In this document: positions 48,868-49,316 of the stretch, piece by piece
Layout: the number at the start of each line of letters is the position of its first letter
How positions within the stretch are numbered: the stretch's first letter is position 1
NCBI RefSeq assembly: GCF_039536245.1
Contig: NZ_BAAAYN010000054.1
Coordinates: 1 to 49,316, forward strand
Direction of reading: 5' to 3'
Source of the DNA: Cryptosporangium minutisporangium
GTDB taxonomy: Bacteria > Actinomycetota > Actinomycetes > Mycobacteriales > Cryptosporangiaceae
DNA: 49,316 nucleotides
Program-made: the position numbers and the translations under genes
Notes under the pieces: model-generated
The model's database searches: none
Told to the model about the DNA's origin: nothing
Seen by the model: the letters and a program-made list of their open reading frames with translations, nothing else

Positions 48868-49316
48868 ATGATCCGCTCGGAGGTGGACGCAGTGCGCGCG
48901 GCGATGGTCCGCGCACCGCTGGATCCGGCGTGGGCGCCGTTCGAAGCGGCGATGCTCGTCCGGACGGCGGCGCGGCCGGGCATCTGCCGCTCGCCGGGAA
49001 CCCGCCCCACCGTGCATCACCCCCGTCCGGAGCACTGGGCGGCGGACGAGCCGGGCCTTCTCGCCGAGTTCGACACCGATGCGGCCGCGCGCCGCCTGGT
49101 GTCCACGCTCGCCGCGATCGCGCCGTCGGCCACGGTGGAGTCGGGGTATCAGGGCGGACGGCACCGGTACGAGATCCATCGGGTGACCGTCCCGCGCGAG
49201 TCCGGTGCGCAGCTGCAGGAGGTGCTGGCCCGGTCGGCGTCGGCCGGTGCGGCAGCGCTGCGGACGGGTGCCGGGGTCGCGGTGGTGGGCGGTGGTGCGC
49301 CGGCGGCGGCCGCCGG
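48868..49316 (+). CDS. Hypothetical protein, partial (runs off the window)
   Basis: An open frame of at least 149 codons with no stop before the window edge. It starts MIRSEVDAVRAAM and contains a region with LLAEFDTDAAARRLVSTLAAIAPSATVESGY and a low-complexity tail rich in Gly, Ala and Val. GGGAGG lies six bases upstream of the ATG at 48868. The N-terminus suggests a helical soluble protein; the family is not recognised. The 3' end is missing. Confidence 0.7.
   Translation, partial: MIRSEVDAVRAAMVRAPLDPAWAPFEAAMLVRTAARPGICRSPGTRPTVHHPRPEHWAADEPGLLAEFDTDAAARRLVSTLAAIAPSATVESGYQGGRHRYEIHRVTVPRESGAQLQEVLARSASAGAAALRTGAGVAVVGGGAPAAAA

Noticed and set aside
1-49316. Search for tRNA, rRNA, CRISPR, insertion sequences and prophage genes
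   Set aside because: No cloverleaf-like sequence, regularly spaced repeats with spacers, transposase, integrase or phage structural motif was found.

Overview
The window is about 49 kb of high-GC DNA from a member of the Actinomycetota. The evidence is the actinobacteria-restricted gene set: two WhiB proteins, a SigR/SigH-RsrA pair, the 24-residue ribosomal protein bL37, XRE-DUF5753/DUF397 regulators, fused Kgd, nickel SOD with its SodX protease, and a PdtaS-type kinase next to WhiB1. Codon use is strongly GC-rich throughout. Filamentous, Frankia/Cryptosporangium/Pseudonocardia-like actinomycetes fit best, but the genus cannot be fixed from this sequence alone. No tRNA, rRNA, transposase, integrase or CRISPR array was seen.

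Region 1 (1-7.3 kb): a cold-shock gene with a strong terminator and a hairpin leader, small conserved genes, a divergent HxlR regulator/SCO6745-family pair, a GntR/UTRA regulator, a DMT-type membrane protein and hisN. Region 2 (7.3-16.9 kb): a core block in the order rsgA, aroA, SRAP/HMCES, whiB, ybaK, sigR-rsrA, bL37 and a TB7.3-like biotinyl carrier. It resembles the Rv3219-Rv3228 neighbourhood of Mycobacterium tuberculosis from memory. A minus-strand biotin cluster follows (bioD-bioB-GNAT-bsaP).

Region 3 (16.9-25.4 kb) looks like an accessory island. It holds two tandem XRE-DUF5753 regulators, two DUF397 genes, an SMI1/KNR4-like gene, long gene-poor gaps and a large lysylphosphatidylglycerol-synthase-like membrane protein. 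It separates bioF (25.4-26.6 kb) from bioD, as if inserted in a bioF-bioD-bioB operon. The second XRE gene carries a striking 48-bp in-frame insertion that is an exact inverted copy of the DNA just downstream.

Region 4 (27-33 kb) is signalling: PdtaS-like kinase, WhiB1 with a CRP-like site upstream, a diacylglycerol-kinase-family enzyme and an rsbW-sigF operon. Region 5 (33-40 kb) is metabolism and stress: nickel SOD coupled to a histidine phosphatase, divergent sodX, malic enzyme, alkane hydroxylase coupled to a TetR regulator, flavin reductase and a quinone-oxidoreductase-like MDR protein. Region 6 (40-49.3 kb) has three tandem paralogous lipoproteins, DUF6104, kgd (2-oxoglutarate dehydrogenase E1/E2-type), an ABC-2 exporter and a partial gene running off the end.

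Starts were chosen by ribosome-binding sites, overlaps and family length; several are GTG or TTG, and one (rsgA) is probably CTG. Identifications rest on reading motifs and on recall of families; no search was run.
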